Below are positions 8,465-16,853 of a stretch of DNA of 64,000 nt, in pieces (within the stretch, counting starts at the first letter, position 1; the number at the start of each line of letters is the position of its first letter). This DNA comes from Saprospirales bacterium GYS_P2D (GTDB taxonomy: Bacteria > Bacteroidota > Bacteroidia > Chitinophagales > Saprospiraceae), in assembly GCA_009833045.1 (NCBI GenBank), contig WUUP01000002.1:372001-436000 (forward strand), read 5' to 3'. The translations under genes and the position numbers were made by a program. Under the pieces are notes generated by a model. It had not been told where the DNA came from. It searched no databases and saw nothing but the letters and a program-made list of their open reading frames with translations.

Positions 8465-9364
8465 TTAATAGGTCCACAAGTCGTGTTCCCAATTGAACAA
8501 TTCCTGCTTTATCTTCTGTGACTCAAGCAATCGAGCGTACTCATCATCAGGATATAGATCCTGAAGACGCATACCTAATGAATTACTCTGAGCATAGATA
8601 TAACTCGCAAAGAATCTCATCTCAAACAAGTCATACCAAGACATCGGAGCGACTTCGTTAAAGTCATTTACGACTCGCTCTTTTGCTAAGTATGTACGAG
8701 CTTTTGGATAATATACCCAAAACATAGGGATCTCATAAAGAAACTCACCAGTATTCTCATCAAACTTGTCCTGAATAGGTGCAATACCTAATATTCTTAC
8801 CTTCACCTGAGATGACTCTTTATCAAAGAACCATACTTCTTTCACTCTATAACGCTGTATAGAGGCCGGATCAAGAGGATTTTCAGTGATTTTTATTTGT
8901 TCTTCATAGGTATCTGGATCATATACTACAGTAGTATCGATACGGTTCATCATCGCTGCTAAGTCGTCATTATCGAGAGGTTCTTTAAACTTCTCATCTC
9001 TGAAGACTTTTATATCACCACTTTCAGCCATCTCCTTAAAAATGGAGAATAGTGGACGATCAGCATTTCTGAATCCCATATTGAGTTTCTCACGAGTATC
9101 GATAACTCTCCAGATACGACGCTGCCACATGACATCTATCTCTCTGATTGGCTCATAGTCGATCACTCTTCCCTCTGTCATGAGAGTACGGTCTACTACA
9201 TCATCGTAATATACACTGAGATCTTCTCCTTCCTCAGAGAATATAGTCGACTCAGTAGCTGACTGGGTATCCTCATCAGGATCATTGAGGAAGAAATCGT
9301 CTTCTTGAGCTTGCATTGATATGGTCAAGCAAGCGATGAATAGATATGAAAATAAATACTTCAT
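8465..9364 (-). CDS. gldN: Type IX secretion system periplasmic protein GldN/PorN
   Basis: The 299-residue product has a signal peptide (MKYLFSYLFIACLTISMQAQ) and the family core: YEPIREIDVMWQRRIWRVIDTREK, followed by KVWFFDKESSQ-like and PMFWVYYPKARTYLAKERV blocks. GldN/PorN works with GldK/PorK as the ring-like periplasmic/outer-membrane component of the type IX secretion system used for export of C-terminal-signal proteins and, in gliding species, motility. It is the last gene of gldKLMN, 33 nt after gldM, and is followed by a strong terminator. Length is in the usual range; all visible family blocks are intact. Confidence 0.95.
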   Translation of the reverse strand: MKYLFSYLFIACLTISMQAQEDDFFLNDPDEDTQSATESTIFSEEGEDLSVYYDDVVDRTLMTEGRVIDYEPIREIDVMWQRRIWRVIDTREKLNMGFRNADRPLFSIFKEMAESGDIKVFRDEKFKEPLDNDDLAAMMNRIDTTVVYDPDTYEEQIKITENPLDPASIQRYRVKEVWFFDKESSQVKVRILGIAPIQDKFDENTGEFLYEIPMFWVYYPKARTYLAKERVVNDFNEVAPMSWYDLFEMRFFASYIYAQSNSLGMRLQDLYPDDEYARLLESQKIKQELFNWEHDLWTY

Positions 9365-9397
9365 ATATGATTTTAAGATACTGTTCTTAATTTTATT

Positions 9398-11005
9398 TTA
9401 ATTGAGTACAAATGCAAGTGTACCTAATTCACGTGCTGCTATATCTCCAGGGCACTTACATTTAATATTCTCAAAGAAGAATCTATCACCAGGTACTGCC
9501 TTATTAATTATCCGTTGTGCATCTCCTCCAAATCTACCTCCGGGATTAATTGCCACCTCAGGATCTTGTCTTCGTGGTACTCTCACTACCTGGAAACCAG
9601 AAATGTTACACTTCGCATCAAAATCGAATCCTGGCAGTGAAGGAATAATACCAGGCTGTGCTTTGAATGTACCAGAACCCATTTTACCACCTTTGCTTTT
9701 TGATAGCATAGGAATAGGATCAGGGATACGCTTCACACGGAAATCCTTAGAAGCGGTAAATCCTGGCGCAGAAAGCTGCACTTTCGCATACTGACCATTA
9801 GGAGTTGGAGATGATACCCGTACATTGTATGTACCGTCACCATTTCTGCTGATTTGTCCACCACCAGAGCCTCCCATAGAGACTTTTACCTGATTACTTG
9901 GCACACCCGCTACTGACACCTCTACAGGATTGTCAACACCGATATAAAACACATTCATCTTAGCTGCAGAAATAGTAGCACTACGCTCTCCTATCTCATA
10001 CTCGTATGTCTTTTTGAATGATTGTACCTCACCTGTCACAGGATTCTTGATAGATGCCTCAACATTGTACGACTTCTTACCTACGCTATTAGCGCTCTGA
10101 GTAAATGTTGCTACACCATCAGAATTAACTTTTAGTGGCTGTCCATTCACCTTGATCGTTACACCAGTATTAGACTCACCTGATGCGGAAGCACTCATGA
10201 ATACGTCAGTCTTGAACTGGTCTCCTTTGATAACGTATGTTTTCTCTGGTGCCGATACAACGGTAAATTTATCTAAAACCACATCCGTATTCGTACCTAC
10301 TTTATTCGCTAAGTAGTTTAAGAATGTAGACTCTGTACTTATCACATCATTCTGAAATTTACGGAGTATAGGGAGTACAGCTTGGACAGGCATTTGCTTA
10401 AAGTTGAACGTTGCCCAATCATATTGACCTCTACCCGATTTAGGAGCTTTTTTCTTCCAAGACTCATCATCAATGATATCAGGAATCTCTTTTGTAAAGC
10501 TTGCTTTATCTTCTTCATCCACAAGAGCCAATATACTCTCACGATATTCCAGAAGCTTAGCTTTTAGCTCCTCACCTTTACCTTCATTCACAAGAAGTCT
10601 GGTAGTGACGTCTTTGTTTTTCTTACCTCTGAGATCAGTTGTTTTCTCTCCGTTTTTGAAGATGTAATCACCATCATCATACTCACCATTCTTATTACCA
10701 GACTGGTCAATTAACAACTCGATATACCCTTCTAACTCCTCATTTATACCTTTAGTAAGGTCTTGGGCAGGAGAGATACGCTCTGCATACTGTTCTAATG
10801 AAGCTTTTTTCTTAGCACCGTCACGGATCAGCTCAGGGAGCGCTTTATTTGACTCTTCTAATGCCTTATTAGATTTGATAAGTCCTTTATCAACAATCTT
10901 GAAGGCATTGAATATCTCAGCGGAAACATTGAGTGCGAGCATAGCTGTCAATACCAAATACATGATATTGATCATTAGCGCACGGGGTTCCTTAGGAATT
11001 GACAT
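9398..11005 (-). CDS. gldM: Type IX secretion motor protein GldM/PorM
   Basis: The 535-residue product starts with MSIPKEPRALMINIMYLVLTAMLALNVS, the single N-terminal transmembrane helix of GldM, preceded by the short cytoplasmic tail. The rest is a long periplasmic arm: a helical domain to about residue 220, then beta-rich domains (for example KTYVIKGDQFKTDVFMSAS and NPVEVSVAGVPSNQVKVSMGG). In the known system, a GldM dimer sits inside a GldL pentamer, and proton flow turns it to power secretion and gliding. Gene order and spacing (35 nt after gldL) are those of the standard gldKLMN operon. Confidence 0.96.
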   Translation of the reverse strand: MSIPKEPRALMINIMYLVLTAMLALNVSAEIFNAFKIVDKGLIKSNKALEESNKALPELIRDGAKKKASLEQYAERISPAQDLTKGINEELEGYIELLIDQSGNKNGEYDDGDYIFKNGEKTTDLRGKKNKDVTTRLLVNEGKGEELKAKLLEYRESILALVDEEDKASFTKEIPDIIDDESWKKKAPKSGRGQYDWATFNFKQMPVQAVLPILRKFQNDVISTESTFLNYLANKVGTNTDVVLDKFTVVSAPEKTYVIKGDQFKTDVFMSASASGESNTGVTIKVNGQPLKVNSDGVATFTQSANSVGKKSYNVEASIKNPVTGEVQSFKKTYEYEIGERSATISAAKMNVFYIGVDNPVEVSVAGVPSNQVKVSMGGSGGGQISRNGDGTYNVRVSSPTPNGQYAKVQLSAPGFTASKDFRVKRIPDPIPMLSKSKGGKMGSGTFKAQPGIIPSLPGFDFDAKCNISGFQVVRVPRRQDPEVAINPGGRFGGDAQRIINKAVPGDRFFFENIKCKCPGDIAARELGTLAFVLN

Positions 11006-11039
11006 TTCTTAAATTATTAGTTTATGACTTGGATTAGAA

Positions 11040-11660
11040 TTACTGCTTCACAGAGAAAGCGCTCAATACGTTGCCGTATACAGAGTTCAATGAAGAGAGA
11101 TTCCTATTCAATGAAGTCATTTGATCTTTATACATTTTAGTATCTTCTACTGTCTCAGATAGCGAAGCCATAGCTTCGTTCAGCTTAGAGTAGAAGTTAT
11201 GTGCCGACTTGAGCTGCTGAGAAGTCTCACTGAAGTCTACTTCTTGAAGCGCTTTGAGTGAACCAAGACTCTTGGACATAGACTGTAGCTCATCAAGCAT
11301 ACCTCCCAGTTGGTTTTCTACTACATCGGCATTAAGAGATCTACCTGCGTCTGCTACTGCCATGTTAGCACCTCCTACTTGACCAGCAGAAAGTGGCGTG
11401 ATCGCAGCATTATATTTATCGATACCTGGATATAGCTTTTCCCAGTAGTAGTCTTTTTCTGGACCTATGATGCCTAAGAAGAAGAATAAAATTGCTTCTG
11501 TCACAAGTCCTACTGTCAAAAGGTTGATCTCTTGACCACCAATGACTGGCATTTCCCAAGATTGAATTTTGTATAGTGCACCAAGCATTACTAACGCTGC
11601 ACCTACACCAATGATCAAGTTCTTGAAATATTTGAATCCAGATGAATGAACGAAACTCAT
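11040..11660 (-). CDS. gldL: Type IX secretion motor protein GldL/PorL
   Basis: The 206-residue inner-membrane protein has two helices (about 12-32 and 47-66), joined by a short loop, and a cytoplasmic coiled-coil-like C-terminal region. Charged residues in or beside the membrane, K31 in GALYKIQSW and E55 in GLVTEAILFFF, correspond to the positions thought to carry protons in the GldLM motor. It forms the stator ring around GldM. The gene sits between gldK (53 nt upstream) and gldM. Confidence 0.95.
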   Translation of the reverse strand: MSFVHSSGFKYFKNLIIGVGAALVMLGALYKIQSWEMPVIGGQEINLLTVGLVTEAILFFFLGIIGPEKDYYWEKLYPGIDKYNAAITPLSAGQVGGANMAVADAGRSLNADVVENQLGGMLDELQSMSKSLGSLKALQEVDFSETSQQLKSAHNFYSKLNEAMASLSETVEDTKMYKDQMTSLNRNLSSLNSVYGNVLSAFSVKQ

Positions 11661-11713
11661 GTCTAAATTGATTTTGTTTGAAGTTGTTTAAAAAATTGTA
11701 TTAAGGGGTCTTT

Positions 11714-12961
11714 TTAGAAGTCGTCAATAGAACGACCTAAATATGTCATGGCGCATCTGAATCCGATATAAGATTTTGGATTGTCTTGATACTCCATGTC
11801 TCTCGTACCTGTCTGTAGGTAGTAATAAATATCTTTCCATGATCCACCACGCACTACTTTGAGTTTGTATGCTTCTGGATCGTCTTCTGCGGCGTCATAC
11901 TTTAGATCAGGGTTAAGATCATGTATGTGCTGATATGCATTAGCTGTATATGTGGTTTCTGTCCACTCAGACACATTACCCGCCATATTGTACAGCCCGT
12001 AGTCATTAGGGAAGTAAGAGTCTACAGGTACTGTGTGCATACCTCCGTCCTCTGCATAGTTTCCTCTACCAGGTTTGAAGTTTGCTAATAAACATCCTTT
12101 GCTGTTTCTCACATAGTAACCACCCCATGGGTATGGAGCTAAGTCGTGTCCACCACGTGATGCATATTCCCATTCAAACTCAGTAGGAAGTCTGAAATCT
12201 TCGATCAATGAATTAGGATCATCAATCTCATCATTCCAAATCTTAGTACGCCAGTGTGCGAATGCTTTAGCCTGTGGCCAAGTCACACCCACTACTGGGT
12301 AATCATCAAACGCCACATGCTCGAAATAATGACGAGTCATAGGCTCATTGTAACTATAACTGAAATCTCTGATCCAAACGAACGGGTCTGGATAGATATT
12401 CACTGTTTTCTTTTCGATCACTTCTGAACGACGACCAGAGTAATTGCCGCTGGCAGCTTTTTTCCAGTCGATCCAGTCGTAGGTATAGGTCAAGAGATCG
12501 TTGTTGATCTCTCTTTTACCAGAGAGTGACATGTCCTTAGAGTAATACATCTCGTCGAGGTCCTCAGACTCAAAGTCTAAATCCATCTCCCAGTCAATCT
12601 CTTCATTACCATAGTCATCTTCGATAAAATCACCCATGATCTCATGAGCTTTGTAGTCTCTCACCCATTCTACGAACTGACGATACTCATTATTTGAGAT
12701 CTCGGTCTCGTCCATGTAAAATCCAGTGATGGATATCGATTTTGGTCTTGTCGTATAAGCGCTGAATATATCCTCATCACTCTGTCCTACATTTAAGTAG
12801 CCAGATGGGACATATACCATACCATAAGGATTTTGATTTCCTTTCCACTTAGGCCGATCTTGTGATCCAATCAATTGACCGCCATTATCTCTTCCGCAGC
12901 TGCTTAAGAAGATGAGTGTCAACAAACAACAAATTGTTAAATTGATGTTCTTTAGAGTCAT
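11714..12961 (-). CDS. gldK: Type IX secretion outer-membrane lipoprotein GldK/PorK
   Basis: The 415-residue lipoprotein has lipobox LSSC (Cys22) and an FGE-sulfatase (sulfatase-modifying-factor) fold: MVYVPSGYLNVGQSDED at the start, NMAGNVSEWTETTY near residue 325, and VVRGGSWKDIYYYLQTGTRD near 380. GldK uses this fold structurally, and with GldN makes the large periplasmic ring under the outer membrane. It is the first gene of gldKLMN. A 269-nt leader region upstream contains promoter-like and palindromic sequence, described separately. Confidence 0.95.
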   Translation of the reverse strand: MTLKNINLTICCLLTLIFLSSCGRDNGGQLIGSQDRPKWKGNQNPYGMVYVPSGYLNVGQSDEDIFSAYTTRPKSISITGFYMDETEISNNEYRQFVEWVRDYKAHEIMGDFIEDDYGNEEIDWEMDLDFESEDLDEMYYSKDMSLSGKREINNDLLTYTYDWIDWKKAASGNYSGRRSEVIEKKTVNIYPDPFVWIRDFSYSYNEPMTRHYFEHVAFDDYPVVGVTWPQAKAFAHWRTKIWNDEIDDPNSLIEDFRLPTEFEWEYASRGGHDLAPYPWGGYYVRNSKGCLLANFKPGRGNYAEDGGMHTVPVDSYFPNDYGLYNMAGNVSEWTETTYTANAYQHIHDLNPDLKYDAAEDDPEAYKLKVVRGGSWKDIYYYLQTGTRDMEYQDNPKSYIGFRCAMTYLGRSIDDF

Positions 12962-13027
12962 CTATGCTTTTTTAATTACAATGTTTAGAGTTCAAAACTT
13001 TAATGGAACTGTAAACAATTCAGTTAT

Positions 13028-13055
13028 ATTATATAATGCTCAGTTAAAATGACAA
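13028..13055 (-). promoter_or_regulatory. Candidate gldK promoter (TTGTCA/TATAAT-like)
   Basis: On the minus strand TTGTCA (13055-13050) and TATAAT (13033-13028) are separated by 16 nt, close to the general bacterial consensus. Bacteroidota main sigma factors prefer TAnnTTTG instead, so the match may be chance in A+T-rich DNA. The first hexamer lies inside the palindrome at 13047-13068. Confidence 0.3.
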
Positions 13056-13068
13056 TTATTTGTCATTT
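13047..13068. promoter_or_regulatory. 22-bp palindrome upstream of gldK
   Basis: Perfect 9-bp arms AAATGACAA and TTGTCATTT are separated by four bases, 86 nt upstream of the gldK start. It could be an operator or, if transcription starts at the more distal TACATTTG element, an RNA hairpin in the gldKLMN leader. Confidence 0.45.
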
Positions 13069-13110
13069 AACCCCTTCCAAGAAACGTGCTAAATATCTGC
13101 TTATTTTTCA

Positions 13111-13118
13111 CAAATGTA
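13111..13118 (-). promoter_or_regulatory. Candidate -7 element for gldKLMN
   Basis: TACATTTG on the minus strand fits the Bacteroidota TAnnTTTG consensus. It would give a leader of about 140 nt before gldK. No convincing -33 TTG is present at the expected distance. Confidence 0.35.
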
Positions 13119-13230
13119 AAATAGCCGACATTGCTGTTTTGTTTCACCACTGCATAAATAATACCAATTAGCGAATACCTTACTATATGTATGATATTTT
13201 TTAGTAATACTTATCCAGCTCAGGATCAGA

Positions 13231-14196
13231 TTAGTTATAGCGAGGATTGTAGATTATCGGTGGCAGTTCACCTGTACGGATAGGCTTATTGAGATTATAA
13301 TTCACCACAAACTCATGCGTACCATCATGAAGACTCCTAATCGAGGATAGTCCGAAGTCATAAGAATATGAAATCCTGAAATGCTCATTCATTTTGATGC
13401 CTCCCATGAGTACGATAGCATCGATACTATTGCTATTGTACCCTCTGAGCGAAGCACCTCCGTAAGCATTATCATATCGAGCCAATGCCCCTATATCTAC
13501 CTGAGTCTGTACAAAGTCACTCTTGACATATAGTACAGGACTCACAGAAGCATAATCAGCCAAATAAAATTCACTTGTCAAGAATAGACTCATCAGCTGA
13601 GAAGCTTGATACTGTGCATCTCCAGCTCTGAAGGTATTCGACGGGACATTATCAAAAGTAATGCCTCCCTCTCCCCAATCGGATCGCACATAGAGACCGA
13701 CTCCCCAGACTGGAGCTATCCCAGTCATATCACCCGACAGCAGGATAGGATCATTATGATTGATTGCATTATCTACGTATATACCATCTGGGGTTATGAG
13801 CTGATCTCCAGATATCCGTACCTGCTGAGCGCCCAATCGTCCACCCAGAGAGATTAGACCGATACTGGACTCATACACATAATTATAGGAGCCCTGTATC
13901 ATTGTTCGGGCAAACGGACCTAATTGCTCATTTTCAATTCCCATCCCGACAGATCCATTCAAAAAATAGAGTGGCAGGTGCGCATTGATAAACTGAGTCT
14001 TCGGAGCTCCAGGAAACTGTCCCCACTGTGATCGCAGACCTGTAGTCACACTGAGCGAAGTCTCTAATCCTCCAAAGGCAGGATTAATAGCATATCGATT
14101 AAAAGAAAACTGAGAATACTGAGGGTACTGCTGAGCGATGAGCTCAAAGCCACTGACTATCAAAATGCAAAATAATAAAGTGTAGTGTCTCAGCAT
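13231..14196 (-). CDS. PorP/SprF-family type IX secretion system membrane protein
   Basis: The 321-residue outer-membrane protein has a signal peptide followed by QQYPQYSQFSFNRYAINPAFGGLE, the diagnostic start of PorP/SprF proteins, and alternating beta-strands to the end (SYSYDFGLSSIRSLHDGTHEFVVNYNL). PorP binds the PorKN ring and the PorE anchor; paralogues are used to display particular substrates such as SprB-like adhesins. Its position directly upstream of gldKLMN argues for the core PorP of this genome. It is 39 nt downstream of the PhnP-like gene and may share its transcript. Confidence 0.93.
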   Translation of the reverse strand: MLRHYTLLFCILIVSGFELIAQQYPQYSQFSFNRYAINPAFGGLETSLSVTTGLRSQWGQFPGAPKTQFINAHLPLYFLNGSVGMGIENEQLGPFARTMIQGSYNYVYESSIGLISLGGRLGAQQVRISGDQLITPDGIYVDNAINHNDPILLSGDMTGIAPVWGVGLYVRSDWGEGGITFDNVPSNTFRAGDAQYQASQLMSLFLTSEFYLADYASVSPVLYVKSDFVQTQVDIGALARYDNAYGGASLRGYNSNSIDAIVLMGGIKMNEHFRISYSYDFGLSSIRSLHDGTHEFVVNYNLNKPIRTGELPPIIYNPRYN

Positions 14197-14235
14197 ATAG
14201 TCTTACTATCTACCTGTCAAGATATATGGATTTCT

Positions 14236-15000
14236 TTAGAATTCAAATGATAATCCATCGTAGGATGGATATACACCGGCCGGTAGATCTTGCTCCCATG
14301 ATGCTGTGGGACCTAATATATGACTCATATGTATGAGATAAGTCTTATCAGCTTTCACCGCTTTTGATTGAGCTATGGCCTCGTCAAGCGTATTATGAGA
14401 GTGGTGCTGCTCCCGGCGCAGCGCATCTAATATCAAAACGTCTATATCTTGGATTTGGTTGAGCGTAGTCTGAGGTATAGTCTTAGTATCTGTCAGATAA
14501 GCCAGCTGATTGATCTTGAAGGCTAATATAGGAAGTCGTCCATGATGCACTCTTAGCGCAGTGATCCGCATATCTCCATACTCTAAAGTATCGCCCGGAT
14601 GGATAGGCAATAACTCAAACTTAGGAGCTCCAGGATAGGCATGCTCTTCGAATGCATATTTGAATCGCTCTTTGATCTCATCCAAGACTCGCTGCTCAGC
14701 GTAAATCCGCATAGGAGTGCGACGTCTAAATATGAATGGCCTGAGGTCATCGAGGCCAATTACATGATCATTGTGCTCATGAGTGAGGAGTACGGCATCC
14801 AGATCCTTTACATCTGCCCTGAGCATCTGTGCTCTGAAGTCAGGACCTACATCTATGACTAAGGTGTGATTATCCCCTTCGACGAGTGCTGCGCATCTCA
14901 ACCTTTTATCACGAGGATCATCTGAGATACAGGTAGCACAGTCGCATCCTATGACCGGGATGCCTTGAGATGTAGCCGTACCGAGGAGTGTTATTTTCAA
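14236..15000 (-). CDS. Metallo-beta-lactamase-fold hydrolase, PhnP-like
   Basis: The 254-residue product has the MBL metal motif THEHNDH at 73-79, then VHHGRLP and LIHMSHILG motifs with the remaining His ligands. The early GCDCATC cysteines (about 19-24) match the structural zinc site of PhnP, the cyclic phosphodiesterase of phosphonate breakdown; here there are no phosphonate genes nearby, so the substrate is probably another cyclic nucleotide or phosphodiester. The gene follows the 78-residue gene by 6 nt, and this pair plus porP form a likely operon upstream of the T9SS genes. Confidence 0.85.
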   Translation of the reverse strand: MKITLLGTATSQGIPVIGCDCATCISDDPRDKRLRCAALVEGDNHTLVIDVGPDFRAQMLRADVKDLDAVLLTHEHNDHVIGLDDLRPFIFRRRTPMRIYAEQRVLDEIKERFKYAFEEHAYPGAPKFELLPIHPGDTLEYGDMRITALRVHHGRLPILAFKINQLAYLTDTKTIPQTTLNQIQDIDVLILDALRREQHHSHNTLDEAIAQSKAVKADKTYLIHMSHILGPTASWEQDLPAGVYPSYDGLSFEF

Positions 15001-15006
15001 AGTATT

Positions 15007-15243
15007 CTAAGCCAACTGATTTTCGACCTCACTACCCTGCTTCATGACTTCTGCCAGGATGTTGCGGAGGTTTTCTATACGAGCATCAATATCATGAAAT
15101 TTATTGACTACGACCACCTTTTTATCTTCTAATATGCAGTAGCCTGATTTGAAGTTTCCTTTCTCAAATCTCACTGTGTATTCAAACTCCTTGAGCCTAT
15201 CTACCAGCTTTTGCATATGATATCTTGACTTACCTGATGCCAT
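15007..15243 (-). CDS. Small conserved protein of unknown function (78 aa)
   Basis: A short soluble basic protein (MASGKSRYHMQKLVDRLKEF) with a beta-hairpin-like centre (GYCILEDKKVVVVNKF) and a helical C terminus. No known domain is recognised. It resembles the small hypothetical proteins that accompany metallo-hydrolase genes in Bacteroidota; the 6-nt gap to the PhnP-like gene supports real expression. It is the first gene of its transcription unit and is divergent from the barrel-protein gene. Confidence 0.65.
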   Translation of the reverse strand: MASGKSRYHMQKLVDRLKEFEYTVRFEKGNFKSGYCILEDKKVVVVNKFHDIDARIENLRNILAEVMKQGSEVENQLA

Positions 15244-15306
15244 TCAGCTATTAATTCTTATGTTGCGAATATATAGAAACAATTCATATATCAAATATTC
15301 ATACAT

Positions 15307-15912
15307 ATGAATCGCTACTTTGTTGTCAGTCTATTTGCATTATTTGCTGCATCATGGGGGCATATCGCAGCACAAGGTCCTTCATTCAAGGGATCATTAG
15401 TCTTGGGACTCAATGCATCACAGCTGGAGGGAGATAACCTCAGTGGATTTGACAAGGCCGGTCTGCATGGAGGACTGCGTGTAGAGACTGGTGAGGCTAC
15501 AGGCTGGGCACTCGAGCTACTGTATAATCAAAAAGGAAGTCGCTCAAAAAGTAGTACCAATCCTCCTGTTGCATCGCAGAGGCTCACGCTACACTATCTG
15601 AGCCTACCTGTCTACTACTACTTCAGCGAATGGGCGTATGAAGACTACCACAAATTCAAGATCAATATTGGCCCCAGCCTAAATCGATTATTCGGCGTGA
15701 GCTCATCTAATTCCTTTTTTGATAATGCTACGGAAGACTTCAGCGACTGGGATCTTGCTATCTCAGGCGGCGTCCAGTACAATATCGGGCCCTATCTCGG
15801 TGTGGCAGCTCACTACGAACGCTCCATCATGAAGATTTACAGCCTACCCAACTCTGACCTACGAGGTCTGCAGAGCTATCTACTCAACTTCAGACTTATC
15901 TATCAGCTATGA
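15307..15912 (+). CDS. Outer-membrane beta-barrel protein
   Basis: The 201-residue product has a signal peptide (MNRYFVVSLFALFAASWGHIAAQ) and alternating strands (GWALELLYNQKGSRSK; LTLHYLSLPVYYYFSEW; YNIGPYLGVAAHYERSIM), the pattern of the PorT-like/outer-membrane-protein beta-barrel family common in Bacteroidota. No substrate is implied. The stop codon overlaps the ATG of the Ppx/GppA gene by four bases. The start codon lies in a small A+T-rich inverted repeat (15297-15312, arms ATTCATA/TATGAAT). Confidence 0.82.
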   Translation: MNRYFVVSLFALFAASWGHIAAQGPSFKGSLVLGLNASQLEGDNLSGFDKAGLHGGLRVETGEATGWALELLYNQKGSRSKSSTNPPVASQRLTLHYLSLPVYYYFSEWAYEDYHKFKINIGPSLNRLFGVSSSNSFFDNATEDFSDWDLAISGGVQYNIGPYLGVAAHYERSIMKIYSLPNSDLRGLQSYLLNFRLIYQL

Positions 15913-16802
15913 TCAAAGCAGCCATAGACATAGGTACCAATACCGCACATCTCCTAATATCAGTAGTAGCAGGTGGCCAAATCACTCAACATATCTACCG
16001 AAAACGCTATTATGTTTATCTCGCAGAGGATGGTATCGATTTTATTAGTCTTGCTGCGCAAGAGAGACTCTATGAGGCTTTAAATGACTTTAGCACCTCG
16101 CTGAGAGAGCACAACTGTCAGGAAGTATTCGTCTCTGGGACTGAGGCATTGCGCAAAGCAAAAAATGGACCTGAAGTGGCTGATAAAATCAAATCGATCA
16201 TCGGTCACTCACCACATATCATATCAGGAGTAGAAGAAGCGACCTACATATATCGAGGTGTCCAGCAAGTCTGCTCACTGAATCAAGGCTCACATGTCAT
16301 TGTAGATATCGGTGGTGGCAGTGTCGAGTTCATCCATATCAAAGATGACATTATTCAGTCCATACATAGCCATCCCATCGGTATAGCAAATCTGTACAAT
16401 CGCTTTCATAAGACCGAGCCCATCAGGACGGCAGAAATAGATCAACTCTACGCCCATCTCGATGTCATCATTGGCACCTATCTCGGAGAGCTCCGAGGAC
16501 AAGGGACTAAGCTGATTGGATCAGCTGGCACGTTTGAGGTATTCGCAGACAAAATAGCAAATCAACAAGGTGGCACCCATGTCGAAAAAGTCCAGACAAA
16601 GGATATCGAAAACTACTATTTAAACACAAAGTCTCTATCAATGGACGAGCGCCTCAATGCTGATCATATACCCAGCTCCAGAGCTAAGTATATAGTCGTC
16701 GCTATCCTTTTAGTCAAGTATCTGATAGATCGATTAGCCCTGTCCGAGATGACCGTCTCTCGCTATGCACTCAAAGAAGGAATCATTGTATCAGATTACT
16801 GA
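15909..16802 (+). CDS. Ppx/GppA-family phosphatase
   Basis: The 297-residue product has the sugar-kinase/Hsp70 fold phosphate loops AIDIGTNTAHLLI (residues 4-16) and VDIGGGSVEFI (about 137-147), and the GTEALRKAKNG segment of exopolyphosphatase/guanosine pentaphosphatase proteins. It likely hydrolyses polyphosphate or pppGpp; the short form without a C-terminal HD domain is usual in this phylum. Translation is coupled to the barrel-protein gene by a 4-nt overlap. Confidence 0.88.
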   Translation: MIKAAIDIGTNTAHLLISVVAGGQITQHIYRKRYYVYLAEDGIDFISLAAQERLYEALNDFSTSLREHNCQEVFVSGTEALRKAKNGPEVADKIKSIIGHSPHIISGVEEATYIYRGVQQVCSLNQGSHVIVDIGGGSVEFIHIKDDIIQSIHSHPIGIANLYNRFHKTEPIRTAEIDQLYAHLDVIIGTYLGELRGQGTKLIGSAGTFEVFADKIANQQGGTHVEKVQTKDIENYYLNTKSLSMDERLNADHIPSSRAKYIVVAILLVKYLIDRLALSEMTVSRYALKEGIIVSDY

Positions 16803-16804
16803 TT

Positions 16805-16820
16805 TTTAGATAAGTCTAAA
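16805..16820. promoter_or_regulatory. DtxR-like palindrome upstream of permease-repressor gene
   Basis: Perfect 6-bp arms TTTAGA and TCTAAA with a TAAG centre, 33 nt before the start of the permease-repressor gene and just upstream of a TATCTTTG promoter element. The TTAG...CTAA layout is like DtxR/IdeR/MntR-family operators, and the gene it precedes encodes such a repressor domain, so autoregulation is a reasonable inference. Confidence 0.5.
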
Positions 16821-16824
16821 TTTA

Positions 16825-16832
16825 TATCTTTG
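16825..16832 (+). promoter_or_regulatory. Candidate -7 element for permease-repressor gene
   Basis: TATCTTTG is an exact TAnnTTTG match 21 nt before the ATG. No TTG is seen at the -33 position, where the palindrome lies instead. Confidence 0.45.
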
Positions 16833-16853
16833 TAGAGCTAAAGGCTGGTAGAG

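Larger units (their letters stand above)
12962..13230. other. Intergenic region upstream of gldK
   Basis: An A+T-rich gap of 269 nt between porP and gldK on the minus strand, with no reading frame of note. It contains two alternative promoter-like signals and a 22-bp palindrome, listed separately, so gldKLMN probably has its own transcription start even though porP lies upstream on the same strand. Confidence 0.6.

Noticed and set aside
9402-9794. Open frame of 130 codons on the plus strand
   Set aside because: Antisense to the C-terminal part of gldM.
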